From Blasia pusilla (Eukaryota > Marchantiophyta > Marchantiopsida > Blasiales), in the NCBI GenBank assembly GCA_050084515.1, contig CM114274.1:40362001-40426000 (forward strand): 64,000 nt of DNA, written 5' to 3'. The notes beneath the pieces are model-generated. The model worked only from the letters and a program-made list of their open reading frames with translations, had not been told where the DNA came from and ran no database searches. The position numbers and the translations under genes are program-made. Positions 1-12,190 of this stretch are shown here, in pieces; position 1 is the first letter of the stretch; every line of letters begins with the position of its first letter.

Positions 1-193
1 GAACTATAAATGCTGCTTTGGTTCAGAACTCTTCCATGCGTGCAAAATGTTGGGCACCTTCCAGATCTCAACCCATCTGATCCCTGGTACTGTCCCGTAA
101 GTAAGTCTTCATACAACCCTACTCCTTGTGGACAGATGAGATATTTCACATCCTTTGTTTCTAGCAATTGTTAAAGAATGGAAGAGGTGGTAC

Positions 194-1666
194 CTGTAAA
201 AACAATTAAATCTGGCTCTTCCTCACGAATAAGGCGTCTGACAAATGCTGTTGTGTTCAGGTCTGAACACCCTGAAAGTTGTGAGCTCGGTATGTCTTGG
301 CATTCAGTTGTCTCCCCATTGCCATAATGCATATCAGCTATCTGAGAAGTAAAGAGAAGTGGATTACACACAATCCATACATGGCAAAAAAATGGTCCTC
401 AGACTGTGGTCTCAAATATAAGAGGAGAATATGACACATGAAATTTCTCATGACTTGTCTCCCCACCAAGACTAAAGCTCTCATGATGTGACAAACTCTC
501 GGTTTCTGTTACAATTTGGAGTCTTGTGTATGATTCAAAAGCTTGCAAGATCACAAAAGCTTCCGACTTCTGCAAGATTTCCCTTCATTGATGTGAGCAA
601 CTTCGACTGCCTTACATGTCTGTGAAAGAACCTCCTTGGTTGCTCTCACATTGATCCTCCCATTTGACGTAAACCGAACAGTGAAATGAGCGCCATTCTT
701 AGATCTCTCACTCCCATACCACACTGGTTGGAATTGGCAGTGCAAGGAGCGAAACATTAGAAGTCCCCCATTCATATCTAAATTCTGGGGTAGCACACTG
801 CAATATAGTACCTGGCTGCCTCACCATAGGAAAAGGGCACAAGGACGCTAGTTGTTTGGGCTGGGTAGTACGTGCCCTGATTCAATAGTAGATTCCACAT
901 TTATCCTTCAGATCTCATGTAGATGCACATCTGCCATTCCATGAAAAGAACCATGCCAAGGACCGACATAATAGCCTCCCGGATCTCAGGATGAGCCGAG
1001 AGGTGTCCCATGAAGTGTCCTACTCTTGCACGGACCAACTAAGTACTAGATGGGTTGATGAATGTGGCAGGCTTCCAGGGCTCCAAAATTAGCGTTTCTA
1101 CCTAAACTTCGAGCGGGAAACGACTCTAACTATGTCCCACGGAAAACGTACTTGATCATGACTGCAGAGCCAGGTTGCTAACATACACTTCCGATTGAGT
1201 CAATATACGAGAAAACTGATAGGGAAAGACGGATACTCGGTGAACAAACACTGCATTACAAGATATAGAGAACTTCCAGAGTCTTTGTTGAACGAAAATG
1301 TGTAGTATTGGCAACCAGAGAGGAAATGGATCCTGAATGTGAGAACAGAAGTTGTTACAATCGCACCCGTTGCGGGTTTATCCATCCTCCCGGGAAAATG
1401 ATATTTACTGAGAAATTGAGTGTGACGTACCACCCAAAGCAGCTTTCCTAGATTGGGAAAGAGTGAAATGCACATGCCTGCAATATTTTGAAATTTCCTT
1501 GATCGTTGAATCGAAGTACTACATCTGAGGCTCCCAATACTCGCGAACTCGCAAATAAGAGACACAGCGAGATGACCAAAAAGTTGTGAACCACCTCCCA
1601 CCCCATCCAGAAACACTGCACTGAGACCATCGCGCGCCTGAATTCACCAGCCTCTCTGAACCTCAC
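194..1666 (-). CDS. Purple acid phosphatase-like metallophosphatase, first two exons, partial
   Basis: Two minus-strand exons read into each other. Exon 1 (1666 to 1478) carries a hydrophobic N-terminal signal-like stretch (VHNFLVISLCLLFASS) and ends in RFNDQGNFKILQ. Exon 2 (341 to 194) begins IADMHYGNG and runs through GCSDLNTTAF to EEPDLIVFTG. This is the start of the calcineurin-like fold in plant PAP28/29-type proteins: the first metal-binding D-x-H is present, and the next Gly-Asp motif would begin at the next exon junction. Exon 1 ends in phase 0 at CAG|GCATGT, a GC donor; exon 2 follows CTTCTCAG in phase 0, giving an 1136-base GC-AG intron. Exon 2 ends at ACAG|GTACCA in phase 1. The rest lies beyond the left edge. 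Translation may start at 1666 or at the second Met at 1630, which sits closer to the signal peptide. Members of this family are usually secreted and of uncertain catalytic activity. Confidence 0.72.
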
Positions 1667-1701
1667 TCCAATCTTATATCCTTCTATCTATCTCACTCTT
1701 T

Positions 1702-2091
1702 ATGAGTAACCGCATAGCTCTTTCACCAGCCTCTATTACCAACAGCTCCCGAATTTTCGGCGTCCAATCCCTCGCTCCTACGCTCTACACTGCTCCTCCT
1801 CTGCAGTTCTTCGCGACCTCCTCCACAGACACTCACAAATTTCCCAGAGCCTCGTCAGAATCATCCTCAAAGGACCAATCCACTACTACAACCAACCAAA
1901 AAGACCCTCTCCTACCTCTGTCTGGATCTCCACATCCCTCCTCCGCTCTCCCCTCCTATCCACCTGCGCCTTACGACCCGCCTAATGGTTGCTATCCGCT
2001 GCAGTTCACATATCGCTCCTCACCTCTGCACCAAATACACACCATCAGACAACGAGAAGATCTGCTCTGCCTACGGCTTGAACGGCGATGA
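1702..2091 (+). CDS. Hypothetical protein, possible first exon with organelle-targeting-like N terminus
   Basis: A 129-codon plus-strand frame begins 35 bases from the divergent phosphatase start codon. Its first 40 residues are rich in Ser, Thr, Ala and Arg with almost no acidic residues and contain LQFFATSST, which resembles a mitochondrial or plastid transit peptide. A Pro/Ser-rich stretch follows. I do not recognise a family. The last residues may be intron read-through, since a second frame (1985-2206) stays open through the same stretch. Against it, two start codons 35 bases apart leave no room for separate 5' leaders, so this could be antisense DNA upstream of the phosphatase. Confidence 0.25.
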   Translation: MSNRIALSPASITNSSRIFGVQSLAPTLYTAPPLQFFATSSTDTHKFPRASSESSSKDQSTTTTNQKDPLLPLSGSPHPSSALPSYPPAPYDPPNGCYPLQFTYRSSPLHQIHTIRQREDLLCLRLERR

Positions 2092-2831
2092 ATTCGCTCA
2101 ATGCACACTCTCTAGGCTCCCTTGCAACGCGAGAAAGCAAATGAGCGAGGAAAGCGGGAGTAGAGCGCATAAGCAAGATCGCCAGCGGCGCGCACGCTCG
2201 CGCTGAATGGGTGGGGCCTGCAAGCATTTAGTCCAGGCCCCACTTGGACGCGGAGCTAAATACCTCTCTAACATAAGGAGAAAGATAAACTTCAAAAAAA
2301 ATACAAAGGAGAGATGGGGAATAGTGAGTTAAAAACCCGTAGCCCTGAAAAGAAAGAAGGGTTTTCCTGTTATGCACCAATAGCGCAGACAATATCAGCA
2401 CTTAGATAATCCTAATAGCATATATATATATATTCACACTGTGCCTCGTATACACGTGCGGCTAGACCGTTCCATTTTCAATCAATTTACCTAAAATAGG
2501 TTAAAAAACTACCTTTCAATAATTTTTTGTTATTTTTTCCATATTTGACTTTTATTTTTTTAATAATTTAAAAAATCATATGAAATATAAGTATTTTACA
2601 TCTAGTATAAAAAATATGGATTGTTAAATCCAATAATTTTATTGAAAAAGTTCCATCCTTTTCATGTGCTCATCTACTATAGATTTATCATGACCATCAA
2701 AATGCGATATGATATGTGCATCTTTGAATTAGCGAATCATGGTTATTAAAAAACAATCAAATTTCATTTATTTTACCTAAATCATTAGTGTCATATAAGA
2801 ATTTCAGAATTCTACTTCAACCAATAGATTT

Positions 2832-3260
2832 AAACCAATTAAATAATTTTATGTGAAATAATCCAAATGAATTTCCAAAAATGATTCTAAATATAATAAC
2901 ATTCCCTTAAACCAATTAGAGGAGGGGATCATTGAAAAAAAACCCATAATATATTAATATCAATATTTTTATATTCTATTTGAGATTCCATAATTGATAT
3001 TTTCTTTGGAATTGCACAATCCCTTGTAACTTTCGACTTTATTTTTAACCAATTAACACTTCTATGTGAAATAATCCAAATGAATTTCCAGAAATGATTC
3101 TAATTATAACAACATTCCTTTGAAACCAATTAGAGGAGGGGATTATTGGAAAAAAAACCCATAATATATTAATATCAATATTTTTATATTCTATTTGAGA
3201 TTCGATTATTGATATTTTCTTTGGAATTGCCCAACCCCTTGTAACTTTCGACTTTATTTT
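2832..3260. repeat. Two tandem copies of an AT-rich unit of about 214 bp
   Basis: The block starting AACCAATTAA near 2832 recurs from about 3046. Both copies carry the same ordered landmarks: ATGTGAAATAATCCAAATGA, AATTAGAGGAGGGGAT, CCATAATATATTAATATCAA and CTTTGGAATTGC. They differ by scattered substitutions and small indels. The surrounding 2300-3370 is AT-rich with no gene I can support. Confidence 0.8.
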
Positions 3261-3781
3261 TAACTATTTTGAGGGAAATTTCTTCACCCCTTGCAACTTT
3301 TGACCTACGTTTGAACTTTTTTCCCCATTTTTTGAGGGCCTTGCTTATGTCAACTTCATATTTTTAATTTCCCCCTCCCTTGTGTAAGTTCGAAGAAATT
3401 CCCAAAAAGTTGCCGTTAGCAATTAAAAATACCTTTGAGTTTGACGTACGTTGCTGTCAATTTTTCCTTCAGCGATATCACCTAGAATCTAATGCAACAA
3501 CTAATGATAATATGTGTGAGTGGTTGAAAAACCTGATTCCACCAAATTCCTTTCTTAGAAATTAGGTGTAAGGTGGTTTCCACCGCACATCTAGATATGA
3601 AGAACGGTGTATGAAATGATAGTACAACTATTATGTGCAAGTTCACCTATCGAAATTCCAGTGTAAAGGTTGTTCTAGAGAAGTTATCATATAGTGGGCA
3701 TGTAATAAAGTGTACTAGATATGTTTGTGAAGTTCTCCATTCAATTAGTAATAAGAAATTTGTAAAACATACATTCCGCTT

Positions 3782-4096
3782 GTGCTGGGCTATACAAGGA
3801 TAACAAACAAGTCACAAGGTTGTACATTAGGAGGAAAATACCTTGTAGTACTAAAGGATGTATTCATCTATGGGTTAACTTATGCAATTTTTTCTAGAGC
3901 TAAATGTAGAAAAACTCATAGAATTCCATGTATGTACAAATTAATAGAAATGATAGAAGGAGTCAATCGTATCTATCTTAGAGTCATGACATTCCACAAG
4001 CAAAAACAATTCAAGCAACATATCTTGTTAGTAGTTCCTAACAAGAAGCCCTCAATCAACTTGCAGCATAAATCAATCAATTGTGTGCAGCGGTGA
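3782..4096 (+). pseudogene. PIF1-type helicase C-terminal fragment, Helitron-like remnant
   Basis: A 104-codon plus-strand frame contains ITNKSQGCTLGGK, then VVLKDVFIYGLTYAIFSRAK. These match the order and spacing of the last two conserved blocks of PIF1/RecD-like helicases (T-x-x-K-S-Q-G-x-T-L, then F-x-x-G-L-x-Y-x-x-x-S-R-A/V). No Walker A or B region precedes it intact, so it is a fragment, probably from a Helitron-type element. It is a separate copy from the helicase at 5.2-7.5 kb, because both carry the same C-terminal block. Confidence 0.6.
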
Positions 4097-4507
4097 CATC
4101 TTTCTAATGACTGTATTTTCCTTGTATAAGTTTTTTTATTTTTTCTATAAATGAGGATTTAGCACTTGTAATGTTTGCTAAACCACATTCATATCTTATT
4201 GTAGGTACTTGTAGTAAGCAAAGATTTTGCATGACTACTTCTTTCACATATATCATGTGAAGCTACCCTAGTTGAAGTTGTTCTTATCAAGCTTGCCAAA
4301 ACACAGATGCAATATGCATATAATCTTGATGGACTTCTTGGTACTTGGGATAATGGCACAACAATACAATGAATGATATTGTATTTTTTCAACCCAACTT
4401 TGAACATTCATTAACTAAAGAGGAAACCACAATTGAACTAATTTTTGTCTCAAGTGGAATTGAATTGCCACAATCGATCAAATTAAAGGCATAATCCATT
4501 AGCTCTT

Positions 4508-4690
4508 ATGGAAAATTTTATTGATTTACTATCAACTCAAGCAACTATCCTAATTCAGACAGTGAATCGGGCTAGTAGGAATGGATTGTTGTTGAGCATC
4601 CAACTAGATCCTACACCACCTACAATTCTGAATTTAGATGACTTAGAAGATCTTAATAGTGTTTTCATGATGATCCACATCGTGATATAG
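4508..4690 (+). other. Unassigned short open frame between helicase remnants
   Basis: A 60-codon frame rich in Leu, Thr and Asp lies between the two helicase remnants. I see no domain. It may belong to the same decayed element as the helicase downstream, but nothing in the sequence proves it. Confidence 0.15.
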
Positions 4691-5226
4691 CTTCTATTCC
4701 AAATGGACCAGTTGGAACAGTACTAGTTCAACAAATAGACTTTTTTTCTTCAGCCAAAAGGGCATGTGACTTGTAACTAACAACTTTCTCAATGTTCTTA
4801 CAACAATATTATCATGCTTTCTAGTTTATCTTTAGTCTAGACTTTTTACCTTTATCTTCAAACTATTTGACTATCATACTTGATGAGAGCACCTTTTATG
4901 TCTAGTTTAGACGTGCAACCATCCCTACATCCTTGTGTCAAAGAACCAAACTCTTTATTTAGAATTTAAAGAATTTCTCACTACATAGATGGAAACTTTT
5001 TTAGGAGCAATGTTGATCTACACCGTTGTCATCTTATAAGCTAATTGTGTGATTTAATAGTTCATGCACCTTTCCAAGGTTGTATAGTTTTTTGTAATTA
5101 ATTGTAGATCAAAATATGAAGATTATAAATTATATTCATATGTTCAATGCAGTTTAAGGCCTAATGGTTTTGAACCTGAGTGATGTCTCCAATGCATTTA
5201 TGATCATTAAGTATTATTAACATTTT

Positions 5227-7472
5227 GTGTTGTCTGTGGATTTATTTTCTGCATGGTTTACTTTCTTTATCAAACTCCACTCATTTTGTAAGATGGGCTT
5301 CCTTGCGGATGTAAATATGGATATCCAACCATCTCTTGATTTGAAGACAATGAGGTGGGAATACTATATGTCTGGTTTTGACCATAGAAAGAAATTACCC
5401 TACCATCTTGTAGTCTTGTTGCTATTGGGGGCGCACATAAATGTACAACGTGTTACTAACATAGATTGGTCATTTTATCTTATTAAATACACACTGAAAT
5501 GTGAATCGACAAGAGCATTGAACATTAACATAAAGTCACCTAAAGCCCCTGGTCTTAAGGGACTTGGTGAAGTAAGATTACGTCTTATATCAGAATCAAT
5601 AGTCAATGGGCCTATTTCATCCACTAAGACGGATCTTACTGCACTTCAAATACCAATTATTTAATGATAACAATATATGCTACACTCTTGCATAGGCGCA
5701 CAAGTTTGTATTAAAATCCTCTGTGTTGTGCATACACCCCAATGGTTTGTACTCCCATTGTTTAAAATGCTTGTACAATTTGACGTTTATTGATTACTTT
5801 GAAACACATAAACTCTTGGAATTGCTTGCTTCATCTACAAGAAAGTTTGTAGGTATTGATTCTCTTGGCAACTTTGTATATACTACTGACAGAGTGGTAT
5901 GTTATACTGAATATCATCCATTGCATGATGGAGTGAATTCTTTTATAAAATTCTCCTATGTAGTATCACATTCATAATTGAGTCTAAGATAATGTTGTCA
6001 ACTTCAGCCAGTTGGACATATGTAAATGTGTGTGTGCACAGAGGTCTGATTATAAGTCTCGGAGATATAACAAAAAATTAAAAAAATCATGCATTAGAGA
6101 ACATGTGGAATAGTGTGCATACTGCTGAAATCATTGCAAAAGTGAATGCCATCTCAGAACCATTTATTGCCTACGAAATCTCATTATTTGCTGATACAAA
6201 TGACACTCAAGCATCTTTGGATACAATACTAACAATAGTGAGCTTGATGATGTGTCATTAAATATTTCAAAACTGATGTGCGATCAATTGAATTTGTTTC
6301 AAGCGCTTAGTGAAAAGACAAGTGGACTTGACCACATCTTAGGCCTTCTGGATCCGAGAAAATATTTTCATATAATTTATGACCAAATGATGATCCTTCC
6401 AACATAAAACTTGCTTACTGACGGCAATTGCAAAGATTTGTATTGTTAGACTTCATAGTCAGGCGAAAACATTGCACTCAACTTCTGGTATTCTCGTTAA
6501 AGGATATGTGTCTTCAATGTATGCAACATCTGACCAACATGCCTTACTTAAAAATGCAAAAATATTTTTGATTGGTGAATGTAGTATGTTGATACCTCGA
6601 CTCTTGCAAATTATTGCCATGAGATTAAATGAAGTATAAACTTTGCCTTCATTTCAACCTGTCTCAACTAAACTTGTTGTTCTTACTGGTGATTTATACC
6701 AATTTGCAAGCATCGCTTTGTTCCTTTCTGTAGACTATGTCATATTCCATCCTTCCCGCTATTTCACAATGTGTAGAGACACTTAATTACATCACAATAT
6801 CGTCATAGTAGTGATCGTGCCTTCCTTGAGTTACTGACAACAATAAGACTACATTTGTCATCACAACATGAGCTTGATGCCATGCTTGCAGACTCCTTTG
6901 TTAATGAGAATTAAGCTGTTGATTTTATCACTCATGATATTTAGATAATCTGCTTAGATGTCGACGTGTTCAACTTGACTGCACTTTGTCATTTCTTTGA
7001 GGAAGCCAATAGCATTCTTGTTCACATCCAATCTTCCTGTCCATCGCATGCACATTTCAAGACTTTGTTCGCACATTCTGACTTCCACCAACTACCCCTT
7101 ATTGCAATTGGTTGCAAGGTTATGTTCAATGCCAATATTGATATGAAGTTGCAGGCTACAAATGGCTCTACATCAATTATAGAGGCCGTCACATATGAGG
7201 ATGATGTACTTATGGGCATTATAATCAAAAAAATTTCAAGCTTGCAAATCGTCACAGTTAAGAGGAATAACTATGCAACATTGAGGTTTTTTAAACATGG
7301 GAAGTTCCATAAGAGAAGTTTTCCTTTGAGTCTTGGGAATGATATGACAAGACATAAGAGCCAAGGACTAAAATTGAATGGAAGTCTCCTTGTTGTGAAG
7401 TTTGCATTTGCACTTGGACTTATTTATGTTATGGTTTCTAGAGTAAGTCTAAGTCACAATTGCAAAATTTAG
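5227..7472 (+). mobile_element. Decayed Helitron-like element with PIF1 helicase
   Basis: Broken plus-strand frames line up in helicase order. At 5227-5664, INVQRVTNIDWSFYLIKY and a following GLGEVRLRLISE segment resemble the N-terminal helicase-associated region of plant Helitron PIF1 proteins. At 5723-5977, NLTFIDYFE and VVCYTEYHPLHDG fit the next region. At about 6560-6715, IFLIGECSM sits at the Walker B position (usually I-D-E-x-S-M), and LVVLTGDLYQF sits at the G-D-x-x-Q-L motif. At 6966-7472, NDMTRHKSQGLKLNG and FALGLIYVMVSRV are the last two motifs. Stops and frame changes, for example near 6640, 6910 and between 5664 and 5723, show the gene is dead. I did not find the Rep HUH motif or the terminal hairpin and CTRR ends of a complete Helitron. 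Confidence 0.68.
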
Positions 7473-7479
7473 GCCTGAT

Positions 7480-8560
7480 AACTCCATAATATTTGCATGT
7501 ATTTGGGCAACAATAACATGTATTGCACCCATTGTAGACACCTCCTTTTCAGAGGTCTCTTGTGGTTTTAGATCATGACATCCCAGGATAATATGTCAAG
7601 TCCTCGAGGCAGAAAGACAACAAGCATGGTACAACATGTTGCACTAGCCCTAGTACATGTGCCACCACCTACATAACACGGTCAAGCCTACGCTACATAG
7701 ACATCCATTTCAACCGCAATGTTTCCAAATGTGCAAGATTCACAGGCTCCGACATACTCACACCAACAGAATACGGATCAAGTATATATTGATACATTGT
7801 TGTTCAATTACCTCCAACTTATCACATTACATTTGACATATTGATGTCAAAGTACCAAAAACTTTGCAAACATGATATTAGGTGACATGCTAGACCTACC
7901 TAATGATGATCTTCCCTAGTTCATCACACATAACGATGCACAACTATAGTATGTTGATACCTTAGGACTTGAGCAATCTCATTGGGAGAATGGGATTACT
8001 GGCCGTGGTATGAGCCATTTGATGGACAAACGCAAAGCATGGGCACAAGCTTTCCGCGATAGGAACAAATATTTAATTCTTAACTCCTATTTTTACCAAA
8101 TCTATTCATTGACAACATGAGTTTTACACCTTATAATTGCATGAGTTTAGAAAGGAGGTCTGGCCCTAAACAACATTGAATATCAAGATGAAGACCTTAC
8201 ACGTGACGAGGTACCGAAACAGTTTTCTCGGCTTACAATTGGAATACGCCTTGAATTTTTTTGTGAACTTAGAGTAATAACGCATCTGCCATTAGCCATG
8301 CTTGTGAGTTTGTCACTGGCAAAAGCCATTCATCTTCTATCCCGTATGAAATCAGCTAGAGAGTATGGTGATATCAACCCCTCTCCATCCTTGGCTCCTC
8401 ATGGTGACATAGCTCATGCAGCTAGTGCCCGTCTTGCTACGGCACACACACACCTACAGATTGGTCAACAACGTCTATTCCCGCCTATGCACTTAGGCAA
8501 GTGGGTTCAAAATCACCCCCAACTAGTTTACGAGCGACATTCCTACAAATGATAGTGCAT
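7480..8560 (+). pseudogene. Unidentified coding remnants downstream of the helicase
   Basis: Short plus-strand frames follow the helicase: a stretch starting near 7577 (MTSQDNMSSPRGRKTT), one near 7950-8060 (GMSHLMDKRKAWAQAF) and the 84-codon frame 8298-8552 (LSLAKAIHLLSRMKSAREYG). They have protein-like composition but are broken by stops. Their position suggests a second gene of the same mobile element, possibly its DNA-binding or capsid-like gene. I do not recognise a family. Confidence 0.3.
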
Positions 8561-8599
8561 AACTCCTAGAATCCCCTAATAAGAGAAAATGTGCATGAT

Positions 8600-10419
8600 G
8601 CATTCAAAGAACATTATATTTCTCCATTTATGAACTCATACTCAATTCATCTTCATATTATTTTGTTCAACTTGCTTTCTTTTTCCATGTATACTTATTT
8701 TCTGTATGTCTGATTAATCTTATTTTTTGAAATTACATTGTAGATGTCACACAAGGTTGCAGGCTGCTATCATTCCATAAACACTACATGCACATCAAAT
8801 ACATGTTATTTGCAATGTGTACTTGCTAAGATAGAACATAATAGTTTTCCGCACGACGTTTGTGTTTAGCAAATCCTTGGCTGGCGCTTTTTCACATTCA
8901 TCTACATGCTCAATATCTACTTGCTCTTGGGTAGAGTTTACACATTACATGTTATAGTCTATAGTTCAGCATATGGCATATGCTCGCTACGAAATTTTTG
9001 ACAATGCAAGCTTGTAGTTAGTACATTGTACTTGTTTGTACTCATATCTTACGTTGTAACATGCGTAACTTTTTTCCTAGTTGTGGCAAATTTTATCATT
9101 GTGCAATTTCTTTCTACAACGGACATACTACTAATTCCCTATCAAAACCAACCTTTCATTTTGTGAAATGCGTTCTCCATAATGAAGATTCACAATATTT
9201 CATTTATCATAACATTTATCCATTAACTTACTTGCATCTTTTTTCAATATAATGTATTATTGTACTTCGGGGATATGATTCAACCTTTTTTCATCTTGTT
9301 GCAATATTTTCCATATGTATGTTTGCCTTGTGCAATCTCAATGCAATGTTGGATGTGAATTTATCCTGCTTCGTCTCTTGCTCTATTTGTTCATCAGACT
9401 TTTCCTTGTGCCTACTTACGCTATAAAAATGCTTTGCTTGTCACTGATGATTATTGTGAAACGAGTAGTTTGTTATATACTATTTTCTTCACACAAAAGT
9501 TGCTCTTCCATATTTTGCCGGAGTGCAATAATTCTGCTGCATACGTGATTCACGATCTTCCAATGCCAAATACTCATATGGCAACTTCTGCAATAGCTCC
9601 CCTACGGAAGAAAAGGAGTTGGAGTGTGTTGAAATCTGCCCGGTATCTCAAGCCACTATTGCTTGTTCTCACAAAAAAGAATCTTGCGTGCAGAACAGTT
9701 CCCATTCACATGTAGGACGCTGCAATTGTAAATATCCATGCACCCACGTCAAAGTACGGAGACTCTTAACGCAATGTTGAATTTTGTATGACCCTACATC
9801 CTCTCTAAATGAGGACTCAAAGATTCATATTGATAAGATAAATGATCCCATTGATAGGTTGCGGATTGCAAGGATTTTTCTTTTGGGAATTTGTAGAGAC
9901 TTGTGACGTATGCCTTGAGATTGATTTTGTGTATGCATTATTTGTATATGTAATAGCACTACTAGCGAAATCTTCAATTTCGTTTCTTTCATGTACTTCC
10001 AAATGCACGCGCGACTCACACCGAAAGAAGTTTGCTGGCAGTTAGAGTTGTCGAGGTTTCATGTGAGAGTAGAGTAGGGAAGAGAAGTTCCATCCACATT
10101 ACCATAGGAAGTGATGAACATTCAAATAAGGAATGTGACTACACACGAAATGTACTATATAAAGAAATACTCATTTGAAATAAAATTTCAAATCTAACGC
10201 ACCTAGAGTTATCTCTCATGGGCATTACGCACGGGCACCTTACTAGTGTGTATGTGCACAAAAACTCTTCTATTTCCTACTCCCATCCCTTCTTTCCTAG
10301 TAACATTTCTCCTCATGAGAGGCTAGGGATGAAGATGGGCATTAATCCCTACTTGGTATCATTTGGAACGAGTAGTGATTGATGGCATTATCATACAGGG
10401 ATCATCCAAACCCAATAGG
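8600..10419. other. Spacer with no supported gene
   Basis: AT-rich DNA. Frames at 9061-9252, 9315-9548 and 9434-9715 lack recognisable motifs and overlap one another. The 9434-9715 frame contains a basic stretch (APLRKKRSWSVLKSARYLKP) that may be real protein-derived sequence, but there is no supporting context. Confidence 0.5.

Positions 10420-10464
<45 letters not shown>
10420..10464. repeat. Compound (TC)n-(TA)n microsatellite
   Basis: About 14 TC units are followed directly by about 9 TA units. This is a plain dinucleotide compound microsatellite. Confidence 0.95.
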
Positions 10465-12180
10465 CACTTAATGAAAGAATATTCACAAAGACCTCGTTGA
10501 CCATGTATGTATACCTTTCTCTTTCCCTTCCTTCTTTAAATTAAATGCTCCTTTCCTCCCTTCTAAGATTGTATGGAAGCAATCTTACCCATTCCTAGGA
10601 CAAACTTGTCTAGACAAGTATGTGGACATGCCATCATACCTCCATGCATGGGGCCTTTTTGGATTCTAGGTTGTTTGTGCAAGGGTGGGGTGCAAGGGCT
10701 AGAGCACGAGCATAGGGGCGACGAGGGGGAGGGGTGGGCGGATGCACCCCCCACGCCATACACCTTGAGGATGGGTGGCAAGGTGTAGGGATGGATGTGA
10801 ACTATGGGTGCGAGTGAGTGTGAAATTTAATCCCGAGGGTGGGATGTAAGAAAAATTTCCTGCATTTTCCAAGTCTGTGACTTCCGTCCCTAGGAGAGAC
10901 TTAAGTCTATGGACACAGAATTTTTCCATGTACAAACTTGCTCCTTTCTTCTTCCCTGCTCAAAATCCCTTGTCCCCACTTCCCTCTTATCTTGAAAATT
11001 TATAACATAATTCTTTCCCTCTAAAAGCATCCACTTCTTGAAAATGTATCTTTGTCTTTTTTTCGTTATTTTATCTAAAATCTAACCTTATCTTTGCTCC
11101 AAAATTCATATTTTTGGTTAGCACATCATATAAGTCTAATGATAACCAAAATAATAATGATATATAGATAGATTGTAAGGACATAATAACTTTATTTTTA
11201 AAATTTATGAGAAAATTCATCTCATTAATTCTTAAAATTTGGAAGAAAGGCCAAAATATTGTTCAACGAGTTTCAAATTCCTCAACCAATAACAAGTTTA
11301 AAGATTCCATTAAATATTTCATTATTTATAAAAAATAATGAAAAAAAGATTTAGTGGACAATATTCAGAGGAGCTTCAAATGAAACAAAATCTAACTTGA
11401 TTTTGTTTAACATTTGAAAAAAGACACATAGTGTTTTACATTAAGAAAATGTCAATTCATTATTTTAAGAAATCTCTCAAGGATATTCTTCTAAAAGATA
11501 AGAAAAAGAAAAAAATATAAGAAAAAATTGAATGAGAAAATTACTATTCATGAATTTTTGGAATTTTCGTGAAAGAAATTAATAGATTGATTTTGAGAAT
11601 CTTAATGGAAAAATTGCAAAAATATTTTGAAAACCAAAATACAAAAATCTTAATTACGTTAATTAATTCCTTAAAAACTACTACTATAGCATATTACAAA
11701 TAGTAATAGGAAGATTTTTATGATGTACCACATGTCCCCTAAAACACACATTTTCATAGAATGACCAATTTTAGTGGAAAAAATGACACATGATTATAAG
11801 AGCCATGTGCATCTGGTCATCATCTAAATTATTATCGGAGAATGTCTCTTCATTTTGAGATCACCTCTTCTTTTGACATATGTCCTTTTCATCCAATAAA
11901 TCGCTCTCACATCGCTCTAAATCAATAGGATCGTTCTAGTTCAATTGTCTAAGTCAATAGCATAGTTCGAATTCAATTGTTCATTTTGGATTGATAACTC
12001 AAAATTAAAGATTATTTTTAACCCAATTTGAAAATGAACAATGGAGATGTTCTTATGGAAACATCAATTTTTTATTATAGAAACTTGTGAATACCATCAA
12101 ATTACCTCCTCTCTTCCAAAAAATCAAGTGCTTACCTTTTGGATAACATAATGAACTACTGCATCGCCCGGTAATCTACA
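10465..12180. other. Spacer, no supported gene
   Basis: From 10.95 to 12.15 kb the DNA is strongly AT-rich. The frames at 10.56-10.94 kb overlap on both strands and show no domain. I see no RNA gene or repeat here beyond simple A/T runs. Confidence 0.5.
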
Positions 12181-12190
12181 AGGACATCGC

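Noticed and set aside
551-796. 81-codon minus-strand frame inside the phosphatase intron
   Set aside because: No similarity to the phosphatase family and no splice sites fitting the neighbouring phases; treated as intron.
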